64,000 bases of DNA from Lithospermum erythrorhizon (Eukaryota; Streptophyta; Magnoliopsida; Boraginales; Boraginaceae). Position numbers and translations under genes: made by a program. The DNA is taken from contig JADFUC010002352.1 in assembly GCA_019722365.1 (NCBI GenBank), forward strand, positions 124,001-188,000, written 5' to 3'. Below, piece after piece: positions 1 to 12,156 of this stretch (positions within the stretch are counted from its first letter, which is position 1; each line of letters begins with the position of its first letter). The notes under the pieces were generated by a model. It was given only the letters and a program-made list of their open reading frames with translations, had not been told where the DNA came from and ran no database searches.

Positions 1-656
1 AACAGTTTGGAAATGTCGAGGGTCAAATTGTCTGAAAGGATTTAGTCCTCCACAACGTTGCCTCCTTTATGTGTTGTACCTTGATGTGTGTTCTTTAATC
101 TTTCGTGTATGTTTTGAGTCTTGATGTGTGTTTTTCAACGTTGTTGTGTTTTTCTGCTTTGATGTACTTGTTTGTCAGTTTCAATAAAATCATGTGCAAG
201 CAAATCATGTGCGCAGCAACATGTGCGTGTTCGACCGAGGTGCTACCTCGCATTTGCAAATCATACGCTGCTGATTCGAATTGCGTGACGCAAACGTACC
301 CACGACCACAAAGAGGATCTACTACACATATGGCAAAGTTCGAATGTTTCGTGATTAAATATTTTTAAGAGTCTATGTGTCTTAAGCGCTTGATTGTAGC
401 GTGGATCTAATATATCAGACTGCGTGGTTATTTGTATTTCAATAGTTGTACCGCGTGATTTGCTTATTTCGCATTACATTTCATTATTTGTAACTTTTAT
501 TTGTTTTAATAGTTGTTATTTTCAATTTTGTGTTATTATTTTATAAAAAAATTAATTAAAATATGAGATTCAAAATTATTTAAATAAATATTTATATAAT
601 TTTCGTTTTAAAAACTAAAATAATTTATTTACGATTAGTTACCTTGGCCATAACAT
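1..656. other. AT-rich stretch, no recognised gene
   Basis: The only open frame (105-368, 87 codons) has no recognisable domain and no supporting context, so I do not call it. Positions 540-640 are very AT-rich. If the neighbouring reverse-strand LTR C1 is a 5' LTR, this stretch would be its primer-site side. The reverse complement of 641-656 (TTATGGCC...) only weakly resembles the TTATGGTATCAGAGC primer-site context of the other gypsy elements here. Confidence 0.4.
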
Positions 657-3600
657 TGTAGCCTCAGGTTGGGATCACATCAACTGACAAAATAAATATC
701 ATTGATAATAAAATAATACAACTCACCATGAACTAACTAACACTAATGAAAAGAATATAAATATAATATCAAACAATTGTTTTACAATTATTATGTACAA
801 CAAAAACTCAAAGAATATAGTAGCAGGATCTGTTTGAGGTCTTCTGTTTACCATCACCTCCATGTACGCAACACCTGCCACATCAGGGATATCCTTAGTG
901 GGAATAGAAAAACAAGAGTCAAGACCCTTACCTATTTAAAAGACTAGATATCAAGAGTTATATTTATATAATTACCACCACAATACAAATATCTCTTAAT
1001 GGCATTCCAACTAACAATCGAATCTACATCACGGCCATAATAACTTACTCCATAGTACACAATCTTTAATCACAAGAAATATCTTCAATATCTTTCTCTA
1101 AGTATAGCTAATTTATCACATAATATACTACTCAAACATACCACAACTCAAACATATATATCTCACATCTCATAAATCAAGCATACCTAACTCAACCACT
1201 CGTTTTTATTTTGCACCCAGCATTCCCAATTATAGTCATACACCTCCTATGACATCTAAATATTTATTTATAAGAACTCAAATCTATCATCTTAATACAA
1301 CTGAGTTAATGCAGTATATCCCAATCAAGATAACTAATGATTGAGTCTCAAATTTTTATTTCAGTTTACGGAACTTATTAAACTTTATCAACATCAAAAG
1401 TTAGATCATAACTTATATATTACGACGCTTCAATCCAACTTCCATTGTATATAAAAATATCATCAACATTATCTAGAGATTAGATGAACGCTGTTTATAA
1501 TTTTTATACCTAATGCCCTCATTCAAAGTTATTCTAACTAAATAACCAACCAATCTTCATCCTTTAAAAGATATATAACGATTAATAATAACCTAATCCA
1601 ATAAGAAAAATCGGACTATTATCAATAATCAACCGAAACCTAATTACATAATTTCATCAAGGCAACATCTAGTATAATCAAGACACGTTCATAACCAATA
1701 AACAAGTCATAAAACATATCATACAAATATCATAGAAAATTTAAACAACATGTCAAATATAACGAGACATATATATCTATCCTGCATCACCTAATAAGGT
1801 CATACAACAAGATTCCAAAGAAGGTCTCGTGCATAACATGTCAAGATATAATATGTCTCAATAGCGCACCTAGAACGAGATCATGCATCAACAACGACTA
1901 TAACTCTAGTCACCACCTTCTATTCTCATATCTCCAAATATACCACCCTGCTGGCGCATATACTACCCGTACCTCAGAACGGATCGCCGCTAATAACCAC
2001 CGCACTTATACCGTATATGGGCCAACATCAACAATGCCCATAAAGAAAGTCGACAATGTATCTCACACTACACTTATACCAAAGTATTAATCAACACCAA
2101 CAATGCACATAACAAAGTTGATAATAGATCTTCCATCGCACATATATCAAGATATGCCAACATTGACAATTTGGCCAGCAGCTTAATAGATTCACACCGC
2201 ACTTATACCAAAGTATAAGGCCAACACCAACAATGCACATAGCAAAGTGATAATATTCCCCACTACACTTATACTTTACCAACATCGACAACGCACATAG
2301 TAAAGCCGACAATAGATTCACACCGCACTTATACCAAGTATAGCGCCAATACTGGCCACATATCCTCGCAGTTAAGCGAGAGTCACCTAACCCCTAACCA
2401 TCCCAACATAGTGGTCAACCGATACTCAAGTCACCTCAAAGCCACGCATAACTCCAACCAACACCTCTCAAATCAACTACTCTACCCCCAAACAATATCC
2501 AAGCACACAGCTAAAACATCTCACAATCATAAATCAATCACTATTGCCGACATGTCACAGTAAATACCAAAAGTGCCGACAAGGCCACGTAAATACAATA
2601 AAGGCCGGCCATACACATAACACAACAAAGGTTTACGCGCCACATAAATACAACAACGCGACAAGGCCACGTAACGTAAGCAATATGTTTCATGCAGTTT
2701 ACGCTTTTACATTTCTACCTCAAACAATCTTCAACGCCATTAAATACAATCGCATAATCATAACATGGCTCACAATCAATCACACATAATCATCCAACAA
2801 TTACACGTATACCATTCTCAATCATACCACAATTATCTCATAATATAAATTATAATCACTCAATACGTAAAAATAGTTCCAAGGACAAAACATGCAAAGT
2901 ATGTAACATAATATATGAAGTGGTTCTATCGCAGATTTGTACTCACCTTGGTTAGCAATAAGAAACGCCCTGTTCCGATCCTGCTTGCCTTTTTCACGCT
3001 CCGCCTAATCAAAAACACCCGAAAATAAAATTACTACTTATAATATACAAGTAGTAATATAACATTCTACTATATATATCATCTCATATTTATACCTCAA
3101 AATAACCCAAACGGAAAATCCCATTATAACCTTATTCCAACTTAAGTCCGCAACATTCCATTTAAATGATCAAATTCCACTTACTAGTTTCAAAAGCCCT
3201 AATGTCTGGAGCATTAACAACTAATCACTACATTTCTAACCATCTTTAACCTCAAAACCAATTAACTACTAACTTACAAACTCATTTTATCCGAACATCT
3301 CCTCTAACTTTAAAATCACAACTTATACCTCGAACAACCCTAATAAGTTCCAAGAAAGACACCATAATAAATCATTTAGAAAAGTCAACAGAGTCAACTT
3401 TGCAATCTCGACAATTTCAACCCCATAAATCGACATTATCACCTCTTTATACGACATAATCTAAAGTTCGACAAGCCGATTCTATAACATTATAAATGTC
3501 AAAGCCTCAAGGTCAGTTCCAAAATAACAAAATAACATCCTCAAAGTCAAGAAATACCCAAAGATTTAAACTTTCTTACCTTAAACGTAGAGGATGACTT

Positions 3601-3950
3601 CCTAAACTCTCCAAGCAAATTTTGTGACCAAAGCCTCGCAAAGACGGCGGTAATAAATTCAAGAAAATCTCGTGAGGAAAAAAGTGGGGAGTGGGTCTCT
3701 ACCATCTCAAGGAAGAAGAAGATATCACGATGACAAGGCACTTTGGGATAACTATAAATAGTCACTGCTAAGTCCGTGCAAAATATCTCAAAAGTCAAGA
3801 GACTTCTAGTTCTAAGCGGCTTAGCTGCCCCGCCTTTAACAACACACCTTAACATAAATTTAACTTCTAACCCCAAATAATATCATTTCCATTCGACATA
3901 AACTTTAAAATTCAAAATACCGAAATGTACTATCAACTGACCTGCTCACA
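657..3950 (-). mobile_element. Reverse-strand Ty3/gypsy LTR (C1)
   Basis: This is a long terminal repeat related to LTR families A and B but lying on the minus strand. Read on the minus strand, 3,540-3,900 carries the same string of blocks as LTR A: ATTATTTGGGG, a pyrimidine-rich leader, GGTAAGAAAGTT, then GAGGATGTT followed by a T-rich run. The stretch 1,780-3,720 also aligns with the second reverse-strand copy C2 (about 45.0-46.9 kb). The right end (CTCACA, so TGTGAG on the minus strand) is plausible. The left end at TGTA (657) is a guess based on the TG...CA rule, and a left end near 1.1 kb is also possible. An open frame inside (3547-3876, minus) lies wholly within LTR sequence and is not a gene. 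Confidence 0.6.
1997..2360. repeat. Tandem repeats, about 60-72 bp, within LTR C1
   Basis: About five to six degenerate units each begin near CGCACTTATACCAAAGTATA and continue through CCAACA..CAACAATGCACATA. Unit starts are visible near 1,997, 2,068, 2,140, 2,200, 2,265 and 2,326. Copy C2 carries a contracted version of the same array at 45,262-45,560. In both LTRs the array sits at the same relative position, so it belongs to the LTR family rather than to the insertion site. Confidence 0.75.
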
Positions 3951-6900
3951 GATTTTCGACTATTAAACTTTGAAATTTTAGATTTTCCTCGAAATACTCT
4001 AATCGAGCAACTATTATAATATTACAAGAATATTAAGCATTTTAACTAAGTTATTACAAATTAATTATAAATGATAATTTTATAATTATTTAATCATAAA
4101 ATATAAAATATAAGAATAGTTAATATTGGGAGCAGTTATGAGAGGCTAATAATTTTATTAACAACCACCAATAGAATAATAGAAAATTGGTATACTGGCT
4201 GAATTATTATGCTAAGAAAGAGTAAGATGACAAGTGAGTCATTGAAAATTAAAAAAGCTATTAATAAATTTAAGATTATGTATCGTCTATAGACAGTTAC
4301 AAATTAAGGTTTATATTTTAGGACCCACCCTGACCCACTCTATCCTAAGCCTACCTAATAAACTATAACCTATCCTCCTCACCTAAATATGAGGCCATCA
4401 CCTCACTTCCAGATCTTATAAATAAGCCCAGGTATTTGAATGAGATATTCACTTATGAATAACCTAAGCTCCACTTAAGCTATGTGCCTTCCACTGCTTC
4501 TAAAGAAGGAAATAATTCACCCAAGTCCTCTTTAGAGACTTAAACAACCTAGCCTATCTGCGCAAATTTTGTTCTAGATGTTGAAAAAAGTTTGGATAAC
4601 TTATGAGCTATAACACCTTCTTGCACGATAGATCTTTATAGAAAACAATTCTTTACAAAATTCAAAGCCTTAATCGTAGATTAAGATTGTCTAGAAACCC
4701 TAAATCTAGGTTGCACATTCTCTTTATATACATAAGGAACTCGCCAAACCACCTAGCTACATAAGGAAAAACATCTTCAAAAGGCTTTCATTAATTTTCA
4801 ATATGGACGCATGAAAAGACTCTTGCCATACTTGTTCTCAAAGTTGATCCAAATTTTTTAATTAATTCTTCAAATCTTTTACACATTTTTGAAAGATTTT
4901 TACATGGTTTCTCCATGACATTCACATGGTGAATCAAGATATTTGTATTCACAAAATATCTTCTTTTAATCGCTCACCAAAACAACAACCGTCGACTAAA
5001 AGATGCCCACAGTTTAACCTCCTATTTAAGACATCTCTTGGAATGTCCTTTCCAATTCTTCATTTGCTCTTTATTCTTCAACTTACCGCTCGATTCATCC
5101 TTTCCGCATGTCTTCTTACTCGACCATACTTAGCCTCTTGTTCTTCGACTAAGCCTCAGATCTGTTGACCTTCGCCCAACACATCCTCAAACTTTATCCA
5201 GCCTTTACTTTCTTCTCAAATATGTTTTTTCACGCCAAACCTTCACCACCAACATTTTACTGTATTCACAACCACTTTAGACCACATCACTTCATCGGTT
5301 GGAAATACTTAGATATCGTATCTCATAAATATGCCGAAGCTATCATTTCAATGTATGTTCGGGGATGCAAGATAACTGATTGTTCGACAATGAACATGTT
5401 GTGATTAACCTTTAATCGACATTAATGCCATGATGCTTACTGTGTTCACCATAATCTATATATTAACGAGGTGTTCTAAGCACATGAATTAAATATGACA
5501 TTTTGTCAATGGGGAAATAAAGAGGTCACACATGACAATAAAATCAAACTACGTGAATTATAATCGTTAAAGCGTAACTATAAGAAAATAATTTGAGGCA
5601 AAATTCCAATCGTTGAGAATTATTTCCCAGCTCTAATTTCAATGTGGTGGACGTGGGCTTTTCGATTTGTCAATAACCCAGCTCCAAATTTCTGGCTCGG
5701 AACTCCTATATAAAAATGGCCCATGAAAGAACTCCTTGCTCATTCTCATTTGCTTATTCAATAGTCTTCTTTTGAGAAAAGATGAAAGCAAAATTTTCCC
5801 TTTCCACTCCCCTCCATGTTCGGCCTCCTTCATAGGGAGAGGAAAATCTAAATGCTTTCTTCTTAATTTCCTCTTTGTCTACTTTAATTGTTCTAATAAA
5901 AACCTTATAGGGCCATAAAATCCAATAAAATGCAAGATCAAGAGCCTGCTACGTATTTTATAATTACGTAATTATGATATATAATTTTTTATATATTTAG
6001 ACCTGAATTTGATATGATAGAGATTGCTATTTGATTTCTATTTAATTCAATCGTGTAAAATATGTGATTAATTGAATTAAATATGATTAATTATTAATCA
6101 AAAATTCAAGAATTTATGTAGTTAGCTCAGAGATATTTTTCTTGATTTTATATATTTTTTTGCAATTTTCTGAATTAGTTTTTGTATCAACAAAATATTT
6201 CATTCGATATAAAATACATTAAAATGCATTAATATAGATTAATTGCTCAACTTTAATTTGTATTTTTCATATAGTTAAATTAGATATATTTTTCTAGAAT
6301 TTTAAAAATTTCAAGAATTTTTTGAGCAAATATTTATATCAGTTTTGATTAATCGAACAACTGATCGATTCGTCAAAAAACGTAACTTAATCATTCTGAA
6401 TGTTAAAGGTACGCGCTGACATTAGCCTCTAGCACGCTAATTCAACGCCGATGACGTTATCTAGCACGCCATCAACCGATACGTAAACACATCAACGCCC
6501 CTTTGTCAAGATTGACGCGGCTACGACCAGTTTTACTCTCTATCCCACTCAAGTTCTCTTAATCGATTTTAGCCGACCGGTCCGAATCGGTATTAACAAT
6601 TTTACCCGAAATCTATTTCCTGTTCACCTCCAACCGACTCCAACTTTGCAAATTGCTCGCCCTCTGTGCCGCTTCGATTTGGCCAATTTAATTCCACAAA
6701 CTTAAAGCCTCGACCGACGAAGTTTCGTAGTATTATTTCGTGGTGTCTCGCTTATCGCCATGGATCAGACAAGCATGGACTAAGCTCACTCTTTTGATTT
6801 TGAATCAAAATTTGATAATTGACTTAATTAATTATTTTGACCAAATAATAAATTCAAGTGATAATTAGATTTTCTTATTTTGAACAAAATTTAGCTTAAA

Positions 6901-7661
6901 TTAGATAAGTGGACGTTGTCTCAAACGAGCTAAAATAAATCAAGGGCTTGATTTTATGTTCTTGTCATTTCAAATTGATATTTTGATATCAATTAAAATT
7001 GTGTTGACACAATTTTTAGTTGAAAATTATTTCAATCAATTAAATTTAGCTATTTTAATTGTTCCAATTTCATTGGAAGAAATTTTAATTAGTATTTTGA
7101 ATATAATTAAAACTTAGACAATTATTTAACTACATTAAATAATTTTAATTTTATTATAGTTAGTTTAATTGGTATTTTGAATCTAATTAACTAATAAAAT
7201 AATTAGACTAAATTTCTAATATTGATTGGGAATAGTAATTGAAATTAATAATTCTAATTGTTTCTTTTAATTTGAGGCTTTGAATTAGTTGATAATTATA
7301 GTTTGAGAGTAACATATTATCTTGACTTAACAAGTGTAAAATTAATAAGTTGTATTTTTTTAAAATATTAATTATTTGATATTAATTGTTAATACACTTA
7401 AATATATTTAAGTGATGTATTTGAATTTGATTCAAATATTACACAGAGAAAATTGAATTGATTATTCATATTGATGAATATTCAATGACATATTTTAGTT
7501 TCAAATTATATTTGCTGGATCCATGCCATACATGTCTAAATGTAATTAAGATAATTATTTATTTATTCATGTATGATATATATTCTTATATATATCGACG
7601 GACGCCATGTCGCCAAGGATACGATTTCTTTACTTGTATTTTATAAATACAACCTGCAAGT
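3951..7661. other. Intergenic, AT-rich, no recognised gene
   Basis: No domain is recognisable in any frame. Positions 4,000-4,320 and 5,930-6,380 are very AT-rich. Positions 4,900-5,300 are pyrimidine-rich on the plus strand and carry two short open frames without family features. Positions 6,400-6,770 are comparatively GC-rich, with the word TAGCACGC seen twice. Positions 6,780-7,450 are dominated by AATTAA-type words and may be an AT-rich portion of, or an older insertion beside, the F-element LTR. Confidence 0.45.
5707..5716 (+). promoter_or_regulatory. Possible TATA box (LTR-like or orphan promoter)
   Basis: TATATAAAAA is preceded by CTCCTA and followed within about 40 bp by a pyrimidine-rich CTCATTCTCATTTGC stretch, a typical plant TATA/start-site layout. 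No convincing coding sequence follows. It may belong to an unrecognised LTR at about 5.6-5.9 kb. The evidence is the motif alone. Confidence 0.25.
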
Positions 7662-9160
7662 TGTTTTATTGACTGGAGACACTGAAAATTATTAAAAAAT
7701 AATTAAAATGATTAAGATGACTTAATCAAATTAATTAAATCAAGCCACGGTGCTGAACGCCATACGCGGCTAGTTCTCGACGAATGATAAATTTAATGTA
7801 AAACCCTCGCTCAATATGGTTTGCAAAATTTCAATCGAAAAGCTCATTAAATTTGCGCTTCGGCGCTAAAATATCTAATTTTATCTACCGAAATTCTCAG
7901 TTCGGAAGTTTCTCTGGGTTTAAATGAGCACTCCAAAAGTTATGGGGTTCAAAGTGGAGACTCTAAAAGGTCCGGGGTCAATTGAATGCACATAAAATTG
8001 CATTTGACCTAGAAAAAGAATCCGAAATCTTCTTTTTACATAAAAGAGGTGCCTATTTAATTTTCTAGAGTATAGAAATTTCTCAAAAAAACCGATTTGT
8101 TCGATCTACTCAAAATTCAATCTAAGTAAGCATCGATCCACCTTAAATTAAACCAACCAATCGTGGTTTAATATTCAAAGCCCGTGGCTTCCATAAATAC
8201 CCACCTATATATCATTCGAAAATACTTGAAAACATTTCCAGAAAATAAAGAGACTTAATTTCGAAATTCTCTAAGTTAAATGTTTTAAACCAATTAAATT
8301 AAACGCCACTTCGTGGTCGAAAAAACAAGTTCCAGATATAGGAATACATCAATCCAAGCTACCTCAGAAGCAGATTCCGTATAGGAAATAATCGCTATAA
8401 TGCCAAGGCCATTGTAATAATACATCGAACGCCACTTTCAGGTTCGAAAGTGATCGTGATTATCAACAAGGTCGACAATCCACCTTCATACCGATCATCA
8501 CTACAACAATAATTTGCCAAGGCCATCGACATGCTTCAAGTCAGACATCGCTTCACATGCCTAAATCAAATTCAAGTTGGATTTACAAATCTCACTAAGC
8601 CCCAATTCTACAAGAATAAGTCGCTAAGGCCGTTGTAGTGCAAGCAAGAAGCATGCTACTGCTCAACAACTTGTCATATCACTTCCACAGCCTCACTGTT
8701 CTGAGTCAAATTCCATCAAAGAGAAAGCATATCAAGCCAAGAAGTCCCACTGCACACTCTCATAAAGAAGTCCATCCGCCCGACATACACCGGAGACCAA
8801 CTTAGGACCCAAGATCAACTCCATACAACCGACACAGAATACGCCCGCTAAGGCTCCACAACTCTGCTCCATATTCAAGTCCAAACCAGCCTCAAGTCGA
8901 TCAAGACCAGACACATATCCAAACACATGTGAGCTTCTATCAAAATCAACACAAGTCAAATCAAGCTTAGATCAAGCCTCAAGTCAAGTCATGCCCAAGC
9001 ATCTAACAAATCGTCAAAGAAATTCTTGTGGGATCCATAGCTTGCATAATGATCCTCTTTCATCTGGAGAAACCCGTACACTCTGTGAAATTCGCTTAAT
9101 ACAAGGGGTTTTATTTTTGTACCTTTATATAAATAATAAAAATTCTTCTTTGCATTAGAA
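7662..9160 (+). mobile_element. 5' LTR of Tat-like gypsy element F
   Basis: This stretch aligns with about 28,510-30,170. Shared blocks include AAAATGATTAAG, GAGCACTCCAAAAGTTATGG (7,927 versus 28,802), CATTTGACCTAGA, TTCTTTTTACATAAAAGA, and the GTAGTGCAAGC segment near 8,635 versus 29,679. The shared block begins at TGT-CTGG/TGTTTTATTG and both copies are on the plus strand, as expected of an LTR pair. The right end is estimated from a loose primer-site-like string (GCGGCATGTCCGGGG, from about 9,164). Tat elements often use a TGGCGCC-type primer site, and this match is poor. Many indels separate the two copies, so the element is old. Confidence 0.6.
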
Positions 9161-11019
9161 TCTCGCGGCATGTCCGGGGCGGATCCGAAGTCAACGACTC
9201 CTTTCGCTTGTTGCTGACAAATCGAGGATGCTTCAACAGCTTATCCCAACTCATCTACATGTACCAAAGAGTACTACAAGGAGTAAGCAAATACAATGCT
9301 ACCCATTAGTTAACACACGAACCAAATTGGGACATCCCTCGACCGACTTCCTGCTGAAGTCTCGCTAACATATCACAGAGCCTGTGGGCGCACGTCACAA
9401 CCAGCCAGCCTACCACATGCCGCCGAGGAACCTTCTCAATATTATCATCTACACCGTGAGTTCGGTTCATTCATCTGGGCCTCAGATTCTTCCTAGCACC
9501 AAAGAATGACACGGTATTACGTCCCTAAGAAAGCGACGGCTAATTCTAATACGGACGGTGGAAAATTTGTTGCCTAAACGCATTATCAAGAGCAATTCTA
9601 TCGCCGTATATCAAGAAGAATAAATTTAACAAGAGCATGAAGAGTTGTCAAGCTATCGTAACGAGTAGTGCACCCTCACTTATAGAAACGTGAGACACGG
9701 GACATCCCCATCTATCCCCACACAAGGCCTCGTGTTCATTACATAAGGATCAACGAGGAATACAAAGAGGAAACTCCCTAACATTCCAATACGGAATAAT
9801 TATAAAGAAAGACAAATCATGAGCATATTACTACTTTCTTTGTAGTATTTAATTTAACTGTATTTAGTTAGAAATTTCTGTATTAGTTATTTGTAATACT
9901 CCTATCATTCCGATAGATGGAATAATTCCAAAGAAGATACCAAGTGAGTACACACTGGGGTACAAAGGTCACGAAGACCGCGTACACCTTTCATATACCT
10001 ATATAAAGCCCTACACCTCTTGTATAGACCAGTTGAAAATGTCAAAGGGCTATCAGCCACCCACTTTGTTGAGACATGCAACAATGTTGGGACCGAAGGG
10101 GATGAAATGGTCAAATGCTCGTTTCGCTTCCCTCAAAGTGGAATGTGCGTCTGGCTCGGCGCAATGACTGAGCCTCCCATGACAGCTTGGGTCTAATCGA
10201 GAGCTTAATTTTAATTGATTCTTCAAGATAAAAAGACAGTTAGCATGATAACGGCTACTAAACAATGAAAAGAAGAGCTACATGTGAGTTCATCAATGTA
10301 TAGACAAGCCTCCGAACTTTAAAATGTAAAGATAGCTCTCAGACTCATCAACCATCGCACGCGCATAAGACATACATTCCGACATTTAATACATTACGCA
10401 GAAATACTTCCCATAACTTTCGAGGTAATCGCAACAAGGACCCATGTACTTTGAGCTCAAGATTGGCCAGAACAAAGAGTGTTTACTCCTCTACTCCAAA
10501 GAGCCTATCACTGAGCCAAATACGAGCCATGAGTCAAAGCAATTTCCAAGTTTAAAAAGATAAGCACACGCAGTTGACTTCTAAAACTACCAAGTTCTCA
10601 TTCAGAATTAAGAAGGTCAAGGGCTGGCCTGACTCAGAAAGGAATAAACGCCTCACACTTGTAAAGAGATGCAAGAGAAGCGATTACCCTTCCTCGAGTA
10701 TAATGTTCTATGTTTGGATGAGCTATTGAAAGAAAGATCGTGCCGAACTCCCTAAAGTCAAAGAGACCAAGAAACTGGCACGGAGCCCATCTCTTGCAAG
10801 TATCATAGATACTAGGACATCCCATTAAAAAAGTGCTTATCTTTCAAAGAGCGAGAATGGACTCCTCGCAAGAAAGCGGGCATTAACTCCTGTACATGTC
10901 TCTTCTAACCATATAACCTCACCATCGCCCACCCCTAATCGAGGTCAAAGTACTGACGACGTAATCCCTCGTGTCGGCCGATGATCTTAACCCCTCAAGG
11001 CCGCCGACCTAGGGTGGAT
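9161..11019 (+). other. Internal region of element F, left part, badly decayed
   Basis: By position this should hold gag, protease, RT and RNase H, but only about 1.9 kb remains where a full Tat polyprotein needs several kb. No RT YxDD box or protease DTG/DSG motif could be read. A stretch near 10,640-10,850 weakly resembles the RNase H-integrase linker of Tat elements. A large deletion is the simplest reading. Short open frames on the minus strand at 9.9-11.2 kb have no family features. Confidence 0.35.
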
Positions 11020-11070
11020 CGCTACAATGCTAACTTTATCCATCGCCTCATTGAACCATTGCATCCATCT
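11020..11070 (+). pseudogene. Element F integrase, N-terminal side (fragment)
   Basis: One frame reads RYNANFIHRLIEPLHPS. This matches the segment that, in Tat-lineage gypsy integrases, follows the zinc-binding HHCC finger and precedes the catalytic core (family pattern: ...Q-H-A-N-x-I-H-x-P-x-E-x-L-H-P). A few codons downstream, up to 11,189, a WPFDAW-like reading is visible, as expected just before the core. Element E then interrupts, and the core resumes at 19,478. The finger itself is not readable upstream. Confidence 0.6.
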
Positions 11071-11184
11071 ACGTAAGCTATCGCTATTCGACGTGACACG
11101 ATACGGGTAATCAAGGATACACATATATCCTAACCGCCATGGTAATTGAAGGATTACATATATACACAATGGCCATTCGATGCA

Positions 11185-11189
11185 TGGCC
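11185..11189. repeat. Target-site duplication of element E (left copy)
   Basis: TGGCC directly precedes the 5' LTR of E and is repeated exactly at 19,473-19,477 directly after the 3' LTR. Five base pairs is the usual duplication for LTR retrotransposons. Confidence 0.8.
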
Positions 11190-12141
11190 CGTTGAAATCA
11201 ACGAATCGATTCCCTTTATTGTGCCCGCGACAATTTGTATCAATTCATTTACCCTGGCTGTTAAACGTGATTACCGAACTTAGTGTCAATTTTAGTAATG
11301 GTATATTACTAGTGGGTTCTCATGATAATTTAAGGGTTATGAGTTATCATAGATCTTTACTATTAATTCGTTATAATAATAGTAATTGGTCAATTATTAT
11401 TATACAACTTACTATTATCCGAGCTCATGTCACACACATACAACGATATTCGAATAATATTTCATGAATGAAATTAAACGAGATTCTGTATATTGAGAAA
11501 TGTATTTCAATATTTAATTATATTTGTCAAATATATATGTTGATGAACATCAATTGGTTAAACTTCGCAAGTTTAATCAATTAAGCAATCGAGATCGATT
11601 TAATAACTTCGATAAGTTATTCGATGGGACTAGTATTTTAATTGACTTGTTAGTTAATTAAATAGAACAACTCACTAGTAACTCATTATTTAATTAGATA
11701 CCATAACGGTCTAATTGCTAACAAGTTAAACCGATTTAACGAAGCCGCTTAACGAGCGAATTTCGGGGACTCGTCTTTAAGAGAGGATTAGGTTTTTCAT
11801 GACCAAAAAGAACAAAACCCACCTCTAATGATAGCCACTCCCTCCCTTTGGAAGAATTTTTCTTCCAATTCTCATTTCATTCAACTCTAAAGAAGTCTAA
11901 GTTCTCAAATGCTTCCTACAAGAATCTATGACATCTTTTCGGTGTTGAACAAGCATCGAGAGGTGATTCTGAGGCACCACGCGAGGCCTTTCGTGGGGAA
12001 TCGTTCAACTCGCTCAAAATGTAAGAATTCTTTATTCATACATTCGTCATTTTGTGCTTGGGGACACTTACATTATTTTCGAGAATCTGTGATGTATTTA
12101 ATCGTGTTCATCATTTATTAAATTCATACTAGATTCTAACA
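11190..12141 (+). repeat. 5' LTR of element E
   Basis: It aligns along its length with 18,509-19,472. Shared blocks include AACGTGATTAC, AACTTAGTGT, GTAAGAATTCT and CATACTAGATTC. The LTR begins CGTTGAAATC (an altered TG) and ends GATTCTAACA. The copies differ by many small indels. An open frame at 11,180-11,467 lies in the LTR and is not a gene. Confidence 0.85.
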
Positions 12142-12144
12142 AAA

Positions 12145-12156
12145 TGCCTCAGAGCC
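12145..12156 (+). other. Primer-binding site of element E
   Basis: TGCCTCAGAGCC lies three bases after the 5' LTR. It matches TGGTATCAGAGC-type primer sites, complementary to the 3' end of plant initiator tRNA-Met, with a few substitutions. Its place immediately after the LTR orients E on the plus strand. Confidence 0.65.

Noticed and set aside
3547..3876. 109-codon minus-strand open frame
   Set aside because: It is contained in LTR C1. The same blocks occur in LTRs A and B without an open frame.
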